From NCBI GenBank assembly GCA_016872755.1, contig VGZE01000001.1:31143-95142 (forward strand): a stretch of 64,000 nucleotides of DNA, in the 5' to 3' direction. The notes below the pieces were generated by a model. That model saw only the letters and a list, made by a program, of their open reading frames with translations, was not told the DNA's origin and made no database searches. Each line of letters starts with the position of its first letter. Positions within the stretch are counted from its first letter, which is position 1. A program made the translations under genes and the position numbers. The stretch comes from Planctomycetota bacterium. GTDB taxonomy: Bacteria; Planctomycetota; UBA1135; GCA-002686595. Below, one piece after another: positions 9,161 through 18,638 of the stretch.

Positions 9161-9799
9161 ATGCCTGCCCCGCCCACGAGTCGAGGGCGGGTGGTCTCGC
9201 GCCTATGCGGGGCCACCTGTTCCGCCGTCCTGCTGCTCGTCCCCGCGAGTTGGGCCTTCGTTCCCGCGCCGCCGGGATCGCCGGCGCGCGCGAACGCGCT
9301 GGCCGGACTCACCTCGGAGTATCAGATCAAGGCAGAGGTGTTGTCGCGCATTGCGAGGTACACGCGCTGGCCCGACTCGGCCTTCGCTGACAAGAACACT
9401 CCGTTCGTCATCGCCGTGCTCGGCAAGGATCCGTTCGGCAACCATCTCGAGAACGCCTTCGAGGGCCAGCGCATCGCTGACCGCCGCATCGTGTTCGTGC
9501 GCACGACCGAAGCGGTCGGCTTGGGCAACGCGCAGCTCGTCTTCGTCGCGGGCCGCGACGAGAAGGTGCAGGAGAAGTCCATCGCGCATTTCGCCGGCCA
9601 GCCGGTGCTGTTGGTCACGGACACGCTGCGCGGTGCCGAGCTGGGCGCGCAAGTGGGGTTCTACCTCGAGTCGCAGAGGCTGCGCTTCGCCATCAGCACG
9701 GGCAGCGCCAAGAAGGCGGGTCTCGAGATGAGCTCGGAGCTCTTGAAGCTCGCCAAGATCGTCGCACTCCCCTCCGCGAGCGGGGAGGTCGCGCAGTGA
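9161..9799 (+). CDS. YfiR-like (DUF4154) periplasmic protein
   Basis: A small periplasmic regulator of the YfiR/DUF4154 family; in Pseudomonas YfiR represses the diguanylate cyclase YfiN. Family features seen here: after the signal peptide, '[17 protein letters not shown]', then '[12 protein letters not shown]', 'LVFVAGRDE', 'PVLLVTDT', '[14 protein letters not shown]' and the ending '[11 protein letters not shown]'. Start choice is uncertain: ATG 9161 or a GTG at 9146. Its stop overlaps the GTG start of the hybrid histidine kinase (GTGA, 9796-9799). This coupling suggests that here YfiR feeds a histidine kinase rather than a cyclase. A TonB receptor diverges upstream. Confidence 0.88.
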   Translation: MPAPPTSRGRVVSRLCGATCSAVLLLVPASWAFVPAPPGSPARANALAGLTSEYQIKAEVLSRIARYTRWPDSAFADKNTPFVIAVLGKDPFGNHLENAFEGQRIADRRIVFVRTTEAVGLGNAQLVFVAGRDEKVQEKSIAHFAGQPVLLVTDTLRGAELGAQVGFYLESQRLRFAISTGSAKKAGLEMSSELLKLAKIVALPSASGEVAQ

Positions 9800-12192
9800 A
9801 CGCCTTCGTGCGCCGCAGCTCGTTCGGCCGCAAGCTCTCGGCGATCATCGTCGGCACGAGCAGCGCCGCCCTGCTGTTGGGCGCGTGCGCATTCTTGCTG
9901 CTGGGCTGGTCGACCGCTCGCCAGACGCTCGTCGACGACCTGCACCTGATGGCCGACGTGTTGGGCACGAACATGCGTTCGGCGCTGGATTTCGACGACC
10001 AGCGCTTCGTCGAGGAAGAGCTCGCCAAGCTGTCTCGCCACTCGCACCTGCAATATGCGTGCGTGTTCGACGAGAACGGGAAGCAGTTCGCCGCATGGTC
10101 CGCGAGGGCCGACCTGGATGTGGAGCCGCCGACCGCGACGATGGTGAATTCCTCGCCGTTCGGCGACGGCCTCGTGCGCGTCACGCACCCGATCGAGGTG
10201 GGAGACACGGCGGTCGGCGCGCTGTTCCTGCAATGCGACGACTCGCAGGTCCGCGCGCGCCTGATGCAGATCTTCGAGCTGGTCGGCGCGGGCTGGTTGG
10301 TCTGCGTCGGGCTGTCATGGCTGCTCGCGCAGCGGCTGCAGGCGCGCATCTCGGCACCGCTGGTGGCGCTCTCCTCGACTGCGCGCAGCATCAGCGAACA
10401 GCGCGACTACTCGCTGCGCGCACGCCTCAGCTCGGACGACGAGGTCGGCGAGCTGGTCGACTCGTTCAACACGATGTTGAGCGAGATCCACACGCGCGAC
10501 GAAGAACTGGCGAGCCACCGCAATCGCCTCGAGGATGAAGTGCGCACGCGAACAGCCGACCTGGAGGACCTCAACCGCCAGCTGCGCGTCTCGATGGAAG
10601 AAGCCAAGGCCGCCACCGTGGCCAAGTCGCAGTTCCTCGCCAACATGAGCCACGAGATCCGCACGCCGATGAACGGGGTCATCGGCATGACGACCGTGCT
10701 GCTCGATACCGATCTCGACCAGCACCAGCGCGACATCGCCGGAACGGTCCTGCAGAGCGCCGAGGCGCTGCTCGGCCTGCTCAACGACATCCTGGACTTC
10801 TCCAAGATCGAGGCGGGCCGCCTGGAGCTGGAGTCGATCGAATTCCCGCTGCGGCCGCTGGTCGAGGACTGCGTGCAGACGCTGTCGAGCCGCTCCACGG
10901 AGAAGCGCGTCGAGCTGATCAGCATGATCGCGCGCGACGTGCCCGAGTGCCTGCGCGGCGATCCTTCGCGCCTGCGACAGATCCTGCTGAACCTCGTCGG
11001 CAACGCTCTCAAATTCACACAACAGGGCGAGGTCGTGATCGAGGTCAGCCGTTGCGCGCGGCCCGAGGGGGCCGAGCCGCGGCTGCGCTTCAACGTGCGC
11101 GACACGGGCGTCGGAATCCCGGCCGACCGCCTCTCGCGCCTGTTCCAGTTGTTCTCGCAGGTCGACGCCTCGACCACGCGGCGGTTCGGCGGCACGGGCC
11201 TGGGCCTGGCGATCAGCCGCTCGCTGGTGCACATGATGAAGGGCGACATCGGCGTCGAGAGCGAGGAAGGCAAGGGTTCGACCTTTTGGTTCGAACTGCC
11301 GCTCCTGGAAGTCGCCGCCGACGGCTGGCCGAGCGCGCCGTTGCCGCGGCAAGTCCCGCGCGCGAGCGTGCTGGTGGTCGATGACAACGCGACCAACCGG
11401 CGCGTCGTGCAGGAGTACGCGGCCAATTGGTGCAGCCGCTGTGACCTCGCCGCGGACGCCGAGGAAGGGCTGGCCAAGCTGCACGCAGCCCGCAATGGCG
11501 GCGAGCCGTACGCGCTGGTCTTCGTCGATCACGACATGCCCGGAATCGACGGCGAGGAATTCGGAAAGCGCGTCACGCGCGACCCCGAACTGGCGGGCAC
11601 GCCGATGGTGATGCTGACCTCGCTGGGCGGCGCCGCGGACGTCGAGCGCATGCAGGCGATCGGGTTCGCCGCCTATCTGGTGAAGCCGCTGCGCATGGCG
11701 CGCTTCGAGGAGTGCCTGAAGGCGCTGTTGAGCGGCCGCAACGCGCCCAAGCGGCTGGGGACAGGGATCCTGACCGACGCGCGGCTGGAGCAGGCCGGTG
11801 CGCGCACCGCGCGCATCCTGGTGGCCGAGGACAATGAAGTGAACCAGAAGGTCGCGCGCGCGCTGCTCGCCAAGCTCGGCTACTCCTGCGAGGTCGCGCC
11901 CGACGGCCTGCGCACGATCGAGGCCCTGTCGAAGTCAGCCTTCGACCTGGTGCTGATGGACTGCCAGATGCCCGAGTGCGACGGCTACGAGGCCACGCGA
12001 CGGCTGCGCGCGGCCGGCGTGCGCACGCCGATCGTCGCGATGACCGCCAACTCGATGACCGGGGATCGCGAGAGGTGCCTGGAAGCCGGCATGGACGATT
12101 TCATCTCGAAACCGGTCTCTCCGGCGGCGCTGGCGGCGATCGTCGAGCGCTGGCTGGGCGCGACCTCGGCGCACGGGCAGACGGCGGCGTAG
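9796..12192 (+). CDS. Hybrid sensor histidine kinase with CHASE8-like sensor and two receiver domains
   Basis: A 798-residue membrane kinase. Order: first TM helix, a periplasmic CHASE8-like sensor ('[18 protein letters not shown]'), second TM, HAMP, a coiled-coil, HisKA with phospho-acceptor His286 ('[12 protein letters not shown]'), HATPase_c ('DTGVGIP', '[10 protein letters not shown]'), a first receiver with Asp578 ('FVDHDMPG') and a second receiver with Asp722 ('[11 protein letters not shown]') followed by 'SKP'. There is no Hpt or output domain, so signal must leave through a separate partner. It starts with GTG in a GTGA overlap with the YfiR-like gene. The likely input is the periplasmic YfiR-like protein and perhaps ligand traffic through the divergent TonB receptor (inference). 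Confidence 0.93.
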   Translation: MNAFVRRSSFGRKLSAIIVGTSSAALLLGACAFLLLGWSTARQTLVDDLHLMADVLGTNMRSALDFDDQRFVEEELAKLSRHSHLQYACVFDENGKQFAAWSARADLDVEPPTATMVNSSPFGDGLVRVTHPIEVGDTAVGALFLQCDDSQVRARLMQIFELVGAGWLVCVGLSWLLAQRLQARISAPLVALSSTARSISEQRDYSLRARLSSDDEVGELVDSFNTMLSEIHTRDEELASHRNRLEDEVRTRTADLEDLNRQLRVSMEEAKAATVAKSQFLANMSHEIRTPMNGVIGMTTVLLDTDLDQHQRDIAGTVLQSAEALLGLLNDILDFSKIEAGRLELESIEFPLRPLVEDCVQTLSSRSTEKRVELISMIARDVPECLRGDPSRLRQILLNLVGNALKFTQQGEVVIEVSRCARPEGAEPRLRFNVRDTGVGIPADRLSRLFQLFSQVDASTTRRFGGTGLGLAISRSLVHMMKGDIGVESEEGKGSTFWFELPLLEVAADGWPSAPLPRQVPRASVLVVDDNATNRRVVQEYAANWCSRCDLAADAEEGLAKLHAARNGGEPYALVFVDHDMPGIDGEEFGKRVTRDPELAGTPMVMLTSLGGAADVERMQAIGFAAYLVKPLRMARFEECLKALLSGRNAPKRLGTGILTDARLEQAGARTARILVAEDNEVNQKVARALLAKLGYSCEVAPDGLRTIEALSKSAFDLVLMDCQMPECDGYEATRRLRAAGVRTPIVAMTANSMTGDRERCLEAGMDDFISKPVSPAALAAIVERWLGATSAHGQTAA

Positions 12193-12217
12193 CCCGAGCC
12201 TGCCGGCCTCTCGCGGG

Positions 12218-12334
12218 TCAGCGCAGCTTGTTGTAGAGCGTGCACAGCGAGATCCCGAGCGAAGCGGCAGCGGCTCGCTTGTCACCGGCGTGGCGCTCGA
12301 TGGCTGCCGCGTGGAGTGAATATCGGTCCCGCAT
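12218..12334 (-). CDS. Stand-alone 38-residue Fis-type helix-turn-helix, or remnant of an NtrC-type regulator
   Basis: A short ATG-to-TGA frame on the minus strand between the hybrid kinase and the type III PKS. The product reads M-R-D-R-Y-S..., then 'AAIERHAGDKRAAAASLGIS' and 'CTLYNKLR'. This matches the C-terminal HTH_8 (Fis) domain of NtrC-type regulators (pattern A-hh-x-GN/D-x-x-x-AAxxLGIS-x-x-TLYxKL). A stop codon (TAG) sits two codons before the ATG, and nothing in the neighbouring frames continues the AAA+ domain. GGGAG lies about 10-15 bp upstream of the ATG. It could be a real mini DNA-binding protein or the surviving tail of a deleted response regulator. Confidence 0.5.
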   Translation of the reverse strand: MRDRYSLHAAAIERHAGDKRAAAASLGISLCTLYNKLR

Positions 12335-12355
12335 GCCCTACATGCTCCCGGTGAG

Positions 12356-13432
12356 ATGGCCATGATGATCGCAAGCGTCGCGTCGGCATTGCCCGAGAAC
12401 GTGTACCCGCAGGCCGTTCTGAGCGAGTACCTGAAGGGCGTCTGGTCGGACCGGCCCGAGATCCTGCGCAGGATGGACACGCTGCACGAGAACGTGCAGG
12501 TCGAGCAGCGCCACATCGCGCTGCCGCTCGAGCGTTATGCCGGGCTGCGCACGTTCAGCGATTTCAACGCCGCATGGATCGAGCAGGCGTTGCTGCTCGG
12601 CGAGCGCGCCCTGGACGAGGCACTGCGGCGCGCGGGCCTCGCGCCGCGCGATGTCGACGCGATCTACTTCTCGACCGTGACGGGGCTCGCCAGCCCCTCC
12701 ATCGACGCCCGCCTGGTCAATCGCATGGGATTGCGTGCCGACGTCAAGCGCAATCCGCTCTTCGGGCTCGGCTGCGTGGCCGGCGCCGCCGCGGTCTCGC
12801 GCGCTGCCGACTACGTGCGCGCGTTCCCCTCCCACGTCGCGGTCGTGCTGACGATCGAGCTGTGCTCACTGACCCTGCAACGCGAGGATCCGTCGATCGC
12901 CAACGTGATCAGTTCGGGCCTGTTCGGCGACGGGGCCTGCGCGGCGGTCGTGGTCGGCGCGGAACGCGGCCGCGCGCTCGACCCGCGTGCGGAGCCAGGT
13001 CCGCGCGTGCGCGCGACGCGCTCGGTGTTCTACCCGGATACCGAGGACGTGATGGGGTGGAGCATCGGCACGCACGGCTTCCGCATCGTGCTCTCGGCCC
13101 AGGTTCCGGAGGTCGCGCGCGAGCGCGTGCGGCCGGACCTCGACCGTTTCCTCGGCGAACACGGGCTCACGCGCTCCGACGTTCGTTCGTGGGTCTGCCA
13201 CCCGGGCGGCCCGAAGGTGCTGCAGGCGCTCGAGCAGGGCTTGGAGCTCGCTCCCGACGCGCTCGCGCTGTCCTGGGACAGCCTGCGGCGCGCCGGCAAC
13301 CTATCCAGCGCGAGCGTGCTGTTGATCCTCGAGCAGACGCTGGAGCGCGCGCGCCCCAGCGCCGGATCGCCGGGCGTGATGCTCGCGATGGGTCCCGGCT
13401 TCTGCTCCGAGTTCCTGCTGCTCGGCTGGTGA
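12356..13432 (+). CDS. Type III polyketide synthase (chalcone/stilbene synthase family)
   Basis: Condenses an acyl-CoA starter with malonyl-CoA units to pyrones, resorcinols or related phenolics. The catalytic triad is visible: Cys140 ('FGLGCVAGAA'), His282 ('VCHPGGPKVLQAL') and Asn315 ('GNLSSASVL'), with the GPG-type loop near the end ('AMGPGFCSE'). The length of 358 residues is typical of bacterial enzymes. Starter and chain length cannot be read. Possible starts are ATG 12356, 12362 or 12365. The next gene, 42 bp downstream, is a carboxymuconolactone-decarboxylase-like protein, so the two may share a transcript; no methyltransferase or oxidase of the usual alkylresorcinol type is adjacent. 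Confidence 0.93.
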   Translation: MAMMIASVASALPENVYPQAVLSEYLKGVWSDRPEILRRMDTLHENVQVEQRHIALPLERYAGLRTFSDFNAAWIEQALLLGERALDEALRRAGLAPRDVDAIYFSTVTGLASPSIDARLVNRMGLRADVKRNPLFGLGCVAGAAAVSRAADYVRAFPSHVAVVLTIELCSLTLQREDPSIANVISSGLFGDGACAAVVVGAERGRALDPRAEPGPRVRATRSVFYPDTEDVMGWSIGTHGFRIVLSAQVPEVARERVRPDLDRFLGEHGLTRSDVRSWVCHPGGPKVLQALEQGLELAPDALALSWDSLRRAGNLSSASVLLILEQTLERARPSAGSPGVMLAMGPGFCSEFLLLGW

Positions 13433-13474
13433 GAGCGTGCCGCTGCGCGGCGCTCCTGCTAGCTTGCACGCCGC

Positions 13475-14077
13475 ATGGCCCTCACGGACCAGGAACGGCG
13501 CCTGATCCGCGTCTCGGTCGCGATCGTGCTCGGCCACTGGGACCAGTTGCGCCGGCTGCGCACCGAAGCGCCGGCCGGCGAACCCGACCGAGCCTGGCGC
13601 GAGGCGGTGCTGCAGACGCACCTGTTCGCCGGCTTCCCGAGGCTGGTCGAGGCCTACAGCCAGCTCGAGGCGGTCGGCGGGCTCGGCGCTCCCGATGCGG
13701 ACGAGGTGCTGCGCGAGCCGAGCGACCCCGCGCGCGGACGCGAGCTGTTCGAGCGCATCTATGCGGGGGCCTCGCCCGCGGTGCTCGCGTTCCTCGAACG
13801 CCAGCACCCTGACTACGCGGATTGGATCCTCGGACACGCGTACGGGCGCGTGCTGATGCGACCGGGACTCGGCGCGGACCGCCGCGAGCTGCTGGCCTGC
13901 GCGTGCCTGGCCGCGCTCGGGCAGGACCGTCAGCTCGGCAGCCACGCGCGCGGCGCGCTGCGCTGTGGAGCCACGTCGACGGAGCTGACCGAAACGCTCG
14001 AGACGGCCGCGCCGGACATCGGCACGCGCGCGCTGGCCGCCGCGCGCAACGTGGTGCGCGAGCTGGCCGCGCGCTGA
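13475..14077 (+). CDS. Carboxymuconolactone decarboxylase (CMD/AhpD-fold) family protein
   Basis: A 200-residue all-helical protein with the CMD fold. Typical segments are 'HLFAGFPRLVEAYSQLE' near residue 50 and the C-terminal helix pair 'LACACLAALGQDRQLGSHAR' followed by 'GALRCGATSTELTETL'. CMD proteins include gamma-carboxymuconolactone decarboxylases and AhpD-like thiol peroxidase partners. The AhpD CxxC pair is not seen at its usual place (here C-A-C), so an alkylhydroperoxidase role is not supported. Its position 42 bp after a type III PKS suggests it acts on the polyketide product or protects from it (inference). Confidence 0.8.
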   Translation: MALTDQERRLIRVSVAIVLGHWDQLRRLRTEAPAGEPDRAWREAVLQTHLFAGFPRLVEAYSQLEAVGGLGAPDADEVLREPSDPARGRELFERIYAGASPAVLAFLERQHPDYADWILGHAYGRVLMRPGLGADRRELLACACLAALGQDRQLGSHARGALRCGATSTELTETLETAAPDIGTRALAAARNVVRELAAR

Positions 14078-14242
14078 GTCCGAAGCGCGCGATCCTCGCG
14101 CGGAATTTCCGAGCTCCCCCGCCACCGTCGCGTGCGCGCTGCATCCGGAGCTTTGCGGGGGCGAGCCGTCGCGCTCATGGCGGGCACGAGGGCAGGTCGC
14201 TCCGCGGCACGCGGGAAGGGCCCGCACGAAGGAGACGATGCG

Positions 14243-15109
14243 ATGAAGTGGAACTCGAGTCCGGAGGTCGTTCCGAACCTGGTGCGCTGGATCAGTGTGG
14301 TGGCGCTGTTGGTCTCGGCGCTGGGATGTGGGAGCCCGCCCGGGTCCAAAAGGGAGTTGCAGCTGAACGAGGGTGGCATTTCCTTCAAGCACGAGCAGGG
14401 CGTCGTGCCCGCGCCGACGACGCTCAGCCTGCCCAAGGGAATCTGCGCTTGCGTCGTTCACTATGACGCCGCCGCGAAGCCGGTCGAGGCACCGAAGGAA
14501 CTCTCGGGCGCCAGTTCGGTGATCCCATTCGTGAACAACACGCATCAAGCGATCTGGATTTATGCGTGCGAGGACACGACCGCACAGAATCCGTGCAAGA
14601 CGCCCCCGGCCGCGCGCGCATCGAGCCTGTACGACGATGCATCACTTGCAGGCACGCAAGGACAGGCAGGAGGTCCCTCCGCAGCGCTCCTCGAGCCGAG
14701 CGAAGTCTGGCTCTACCGGCCGTTCGTGGCGGGCGGCGAGCCCGGCCAATGGTTGTGCGCGCGGGTCGGCGGCGCGTGGGAACCGGCCTTGCAGACACTG
14801 TCCGGGCTGCTCGACACGGGACCCACTCAGAACTGTCCGCCGCACGTCCAGATCAAGTACTGGGTCCGTTTCGACGGCCAGTCCTTCACGCTGATCGACA
14901 ACGAGCCGATCGCGACGGATACGCTCACCTGGAACGGCAGTCCGGTAGCGCTCGTCGCGAGCGAGCAGGCCGGCTGGCACATGGCGAGCTGCGCGCTCTC
15001 CACCGCGCCGGTCGACTACGCCGTGCCCGGGGAGAACCTCGTGCAGATCGCGTACGAGCCGCTCGGCGGACCGGTCACGCCGCTCGAAGTGCGCTACACG
15101 ATCGAGTGA
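14243..15109 (+). CDS. Putative lipoprotein of unknown function
   Basis: A 288-residue product. The ATG at 14243 has GGAG 8 bp upstream. The N-terminus is basic then hydrophobic ('LVRWISVVALLVSALGC'), with Cys29 in a non-ideal lipobox (A-L-G-C). The mature part has several Cys ('ICACVVHYD', 'IYACEDTT', 'QNPCKTPP', 'WLCARVG', 'QNCPPHVQ', 'MASCALS') and Trp/Tyr-rich beta-type segments, suggesting disulfides and an extracytoplasmic beta fold. No family recognised. Readings that start further upstream (from 14132) give an Arg/Gly-rich extension that I reject. Confidence 0.7.
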   Translation: MKWNSSPEVVPNLVRWISVVALLVSALGCGSPPGSKRELQLNEGGISFKHEQGVVPAPTTLSLPKGICACVVHYDAAAKPVEAPKELSGASSVIPFVNNTHQAIWIYACEDTTAQNPCKTPPAARASSLYDDASLAGTQGQAGGPSAALLEPSEVWLYRPFVAGGEPGQWLCARVGGAWEPALQTLSGLLDTGPTQNCPPHVQIKYWVRFDGQSFTLIDNEPIATDTLTWNGSPVALVASEQAGWHMASCALSTAPVDYAVPGENLVQIAYEPLGGPVTPLEVRYTIE

Positions 15110-15172
15110 GCGCGGTGTGACCGTCGCGCGCGGCGCCGCCCCCCACGGGACCGGCGCGCTTCGCGCGATGCA

Positions 15173-18100
15173 TCAGGGCCGGTGCGCCGTGATCGAAATT
15201 CCGGTCAGGCGCACCGGCTCCCACGACCACAGCCGCACGCGCGTGTCGTCCGAGGCGGCACCGGACAAGTTGAAACGCCCCAGGCGCGCGCCATCTAGGT
15301 CGACCACGACGCGCCCCTGCGCGCGTCGGACCTCGATGCGCAACTGGTGGCGCGCGCCGCGGATCAAGCCGTTCTCGATCGTGCGCGCATCGGCCGAATC
15401 GATCTTCGCCAGCAGCTCTTCGATGCCTCCGCTGACGCCGACCCAGCCGGGAGCGGTCCGGCTCGGCAGTCCCGCGCCGAGCAGCGCGACGGTCACGCCG
15501 CCGATCGAGGCAGCGAACAGGCGCGGGGGACCGTCCTCGAAGCACTGATCGAGTTCGAGCGTGAGCTCGAGGTTCGCGGCGGTGTCGAGCAAGGGCGCGA
15601 GATCCAGGCTCGGTCCCGGCTCGCGCGGCAGGTCGGCCAGCCGCGCCACCGAGGTGCTGCGCGACCAGCCCAGGCCGTCCGCGCTCCACGTGCCGTGCTC
15701 GAACGGCGCGCTCTCGGCCGTCTCGAAGGTGTAGCGCAGTCGGGCGCGGCCCTCGGTCAGGAACTGCAGCGAATCGGGCCGCATCCGCGCGCGCAGCGCC
15801 TCGCGCCACTGCGACTCCGACTGTGGCGCCTGTTGGGTGGTGCTCGCGTCGAGGGCCGTGCGTTGCGCGCGCAACCAATCCCGCCGCGCCGCCACCTCCT
15901 TGACGCCGAGGTAGTGATCGAGCAACTGCTGCACGACCTCGCGCGCGCGTTCGCGCTCGCGCGGATCCGCGGCCCAGCGCTCGGCCTTGGCGAGCAGCGC
16001 GCGCGCCTCGAGCACGCGCCGATCGCTGCGCGCCTGCAGCAAGTCCCGGGCGCGGCGCACGCGCTCGCGCAGTTCCTCCAGCAGCGGATCCTCGAGCGAG
16101 GGATCGAGCGCGTCGATCGTCGCGCCGGCGGCCTCGACCGCGCCCTCCCGGGTCTGAACGACCGCGGCATCGAGCGGATCAACGGCGCCGGCGAGTGCCG
16201 CCAGCGCGAGCAGGTCGGCGGTCGTCACGAGCGGGTCCTCCTGGTCGGCGCGCTGAACGCCCCTGCGGCAAAGGCGCAGGCCGTACTCGGCCGAGGTGCG
16301 CTCGTTGGCGATGCGCAGTCCGTCCGCGAGCGGGTCGACGGTCGCGCGCAACGCGCCGCGCACCGAGATGGAGTTGACCTGCAACGTGATCCACTGTCCG
16401 GCCATGTTGCGCGCGCCTTCGGCCGCGCGCTCCAGGAGCCGCTGGGCACGCTCGAGCTCGCGCAGGCGCAGCTCGATCCGCTCGGCCACCACGCGGCCGG
16501 CCTCTTCGCCCGATTCGTCCGTCCACACCGACAGATCCGCGGCGCGCGCGTCCCAGTACGCGCGCACCACGGCATAGTCGCGCCGCCGCCACGCCTCTTC
16601 GGTGGCGAGCTCGTCCAGCCAGGTGAACAGTGCATCGACCGACTCGCGCCGCAGTCCCGGCGCACCCGAACGCAGCCGGTTCTCGCGCTCGCGCAGCTCG
16701 AAGCAGCTCTGCTCGAGCTGGCGGCGCCAGGTGTCCGCCGAAGAGAGCGCCTGCGCGCGGTCGAGCCCGCGCGTTTCCAACTCCTGCGACCATTCGGCGC
16801 GCAGCCGCGTTGCGGCGCCGCTGACGCGCCCGCCGGCCAGGTCCCCTTCCAATTCGAGCGCGCGCCGCGCGATCCAGGTCGCCAAGCCCTGGTCGAGCTC
16901 GTGCCAATCGCGCTCGATCCGCGCGCGGCTCGCCGCCAACAGCGCCAGCGCGGGAGCCGTCGCCTCGTTGCGCGAGGCCTCCGGCAGACCGGACGCGTCC
17001 AAACGCGCTCGCGAGCAAAGCGCCGGACCGTCGACCGACGTGAGTTCCTGGGCATCGCGCCAGCGCTGCAATCCGACCGCGCGATCGATCTCGGGGAGCA
17101 GCGCTTCGCGAACGTGCGAACTCAGGCGCGCGGCGGCCTCGCGCTCGCACTCCAGCGTGCGCGCCTTGATGCGTTCCTCGAGCGGCGCGAACCAGGCGCC
17201 GAACTCCGCGGGCAGGTTGGCCGCGGTGAACCCGGTGCGCTGCGGCAGGCGCGTCGACAGCTCCGTCTCGAACGCCGCGCGCGCCGCCACGATCGAACCG
17301 GCGGCGAGCAGCGGATCGAGGCGGTCCCCGACCTCGGCGTTCAGACGCTCGAGCTCGTCGCGCAGGAGTCCGCGTGCGCGCGCCTGCACGGCGGTCCAGC
17401 GCTCGTACTGCCCCGGCGGCAACGCGGCCTGCAACGCGACCAGGTCGGCCAGCGCTCCGGCCAGCTTCGCGCCGCCCTCGTCCGCTCGCACGGCCACCGC
17501 TTCCAGCGGTTCGTAGCGGCTGTCCGCGTCGGGTCCGAAGGTCTGGACCTGGAGCAGCCACCAGCCCACCAACACCAGCGCGACTCCGGCGCCGACGACC
17601 GCTCGCACGGCCCACGCGGGCCAACCACCCTCGAGCGGCTCGAGCGCGCCCTCACGCACCTTGGGCTTGCGGCGCTCGCGCACGCGCTCGAGATCGGCGA
17701 TCAGCTCGGCGGGCGTCTGGTAGCGCAGATCGAGCGAGCGCGACAGGCACTTGCGCAGCACCAGTGCGAGACCGGGCGACAACTCGGGCTCCAGCACCAG
17801 CGGATCTGGAATTGGCGCGTACAACACGCCGCTCAGAACCTCCGCCAGGCTCGAACCGCCGAAGGGCGGCCGACCGCAGAGCGCGTGGAAGAAGGTGCCG
17901 CCCAGCGACCAGATGTCGGTGCGTATGTCGACGGAGCTCGGATCCTTCGACTGCTCGGGACTGATGTAGTGCGGCGTGCCGAGCGTGCCCTCCGAGCCGG
18001 TCAGCGACGGATCGGTCTCGGCGAAGGCGAGACCGAGGTCCGCCAGGCGCGCGTTGCCGGTGCGGTCGATCAGGATGTTCGCCGGCTTGATGTCGCGGTG

Positions 18101-18565
18101 AACGACAGCGTGCTCGTGCATGTGCGCGAGCGCTTCGGCGAGCTGGATGAACAGGCGCAGCGCCTCGCGCTCGTTCAGCCGCCCCTCTTGTCTCAGGCGC
18201 AGCGCGAGGCTCGGTCCATCGACGAGTTCCATCGCGAACCACCACAGGCCGCCCTGCTGGCCCATGTCGATGGCGGAGACGATGTGCGGGTGCGCGAGGC
18301 GAGCGGTGGTGCGGGCCTCGCGCTGCAAGCGCTGGATCGTGCGCGTCTTGGCCGACAGCTCGCGGTGGATGACCTTGAGCGCGACCTCGCGATCGACGGC
18401 GGTCTGGCGCGCGCGGTAGACGGTGCCGGTCGCGCCGCGACCGATGACCGACTCGATCTCGTAGCCGGGGATGTCGGGGAAGGGACTGGAGCGGCCGGGC
18501 GCGCGGTTGGGATCGGCGGGAACCTGGCCGCCATCGCTCGTGCTATTGGGGAGTTCCGGGGACAT
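15173..18565 (-). CDS. Receptor-type Ser/Thr protein kinase (PknB-like) with long extracytoplasmic region
   Basis: A 1130-residue transmembrane kinase. The cytoplasmic kinase domain (about 34-295) has the Gly-loop 'IGRGATGTVY', Lys64 ('VALKVI'), the catalytic loop 'HRDIKPANILI' (Asp159), 'DLG' (176-178) in place of DFG, 'GTPHYISPEQ' and 'DIWSLGG'. One TM helix lies at about 316-338. The remaining 790 residues are outside the membrane: mostly Arg/Glu/Ala helical, coiled-coil-like sequence, then a C-terminal beta-rich part (about 940-1130) that loosely resembles LamG/DUF1080 folds (tentative). It lies 73 bp downstream of, and in the same direction as, an FHA-containing sigma54 activator, a likely phospho-target or reader. 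Confidence 0.92.
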   Translation of the reverse strand: MSPELPNSTSDGGQVPADPNRAPGRSSPFPDIPGYEIESVIGRGATGTVYRARQTAVDREVALKVIHRELSAKTRTIQRLQREARTTARLAHPHIVSAIDMGQQGGLWWFAMELVDGPSLALRLRQEGRLNEREALRLFIQLAEALAHMHEHAVVHRDIKPANILIDRTGNARLADLGLAFAETDPSLTGSEGTLGTPHYISPEQSKDPSSVDIRTDIWSLGGTFFHALCGRPPFGGSSLAEVLSGVLYAPIPDPLVLEPELSPGLALVLRKCLSRSLDLRYQTPAELIADLERVRERRKPKVREGALEPLEGGWPAWAVRAVVGAGVALVLVGWWLLQVQTFGPDADSRYEPLEAVAVRADEGGAKLAGALADLVALQAALPPGQYERWTAVQARARGLLRDELERLNAEVGDRLDPLLAAGSIVAARAAFETELSTRLPQRTGFTAANLPAEFGAWFAPLEERIKARTLECEREAAARLSSHVREALLPEIDRAVGLQRWRDAQELTSVDGPALCSRARLDASGLPEASRNEATAPALALLAASRARIERDWHELDQGLATWIARRALELEGDLAGGRVSGAATRLRAEWSQELETRGLDRAQALSSADTWRRQLEQSCFELRERENRLRSGAPGLRRESVDALFTWLDELATEEAWRRRDYAVVRAYWDARAADLSVWTDESGEEAGRVVAERIELRLRELERAQRLLERAAEGARNMAGQWITLQVNSISVRGALRATVDPLADGLRIANERTSAEYGLRLCRRGVQRADQEDPLVTTADLLALAALAGAVDPLDAAVVQTREGAVEAAGATIDALDPSLEDPLLEELRERVRRARDLLQARSDRRVLEARALLAKAERWAADPRERERAREVVQQLLDHYLGVKEVAARRDWLRAQRTALDASTTQQAPQSESQWREALRARMRPDSLQFLTEGRARLRYTFETAESAPFEHGTWSADGLGWSRSTSVARLADLPREPGPSLDLAPLLDTAANLELTLELDQCFEDGPPRLFAASIGGVTVALLGAGLPSRTAPGWVGVSGGIEELLAKIDSADARTIENGLIRGARHQLRIEVRRAQGRVVVDLDGARLGRFNLSGAASDDTRVRLWSWEPVRLTGISITAHRP

Positions 18566-18638
18566 CGCGGGGCGCCCTCACGATACCGCTGCCGCGTGGC
18601 AAGGGTACCGCGCGAAAACCCGGCAAGCGCAGCTGTCC

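Noticed and set aside
13475..14077. AhpD alkylhydroperoxidase
   Set aside because: The CxxC redox pair of AhpD is missing; only a C-A-C is present.
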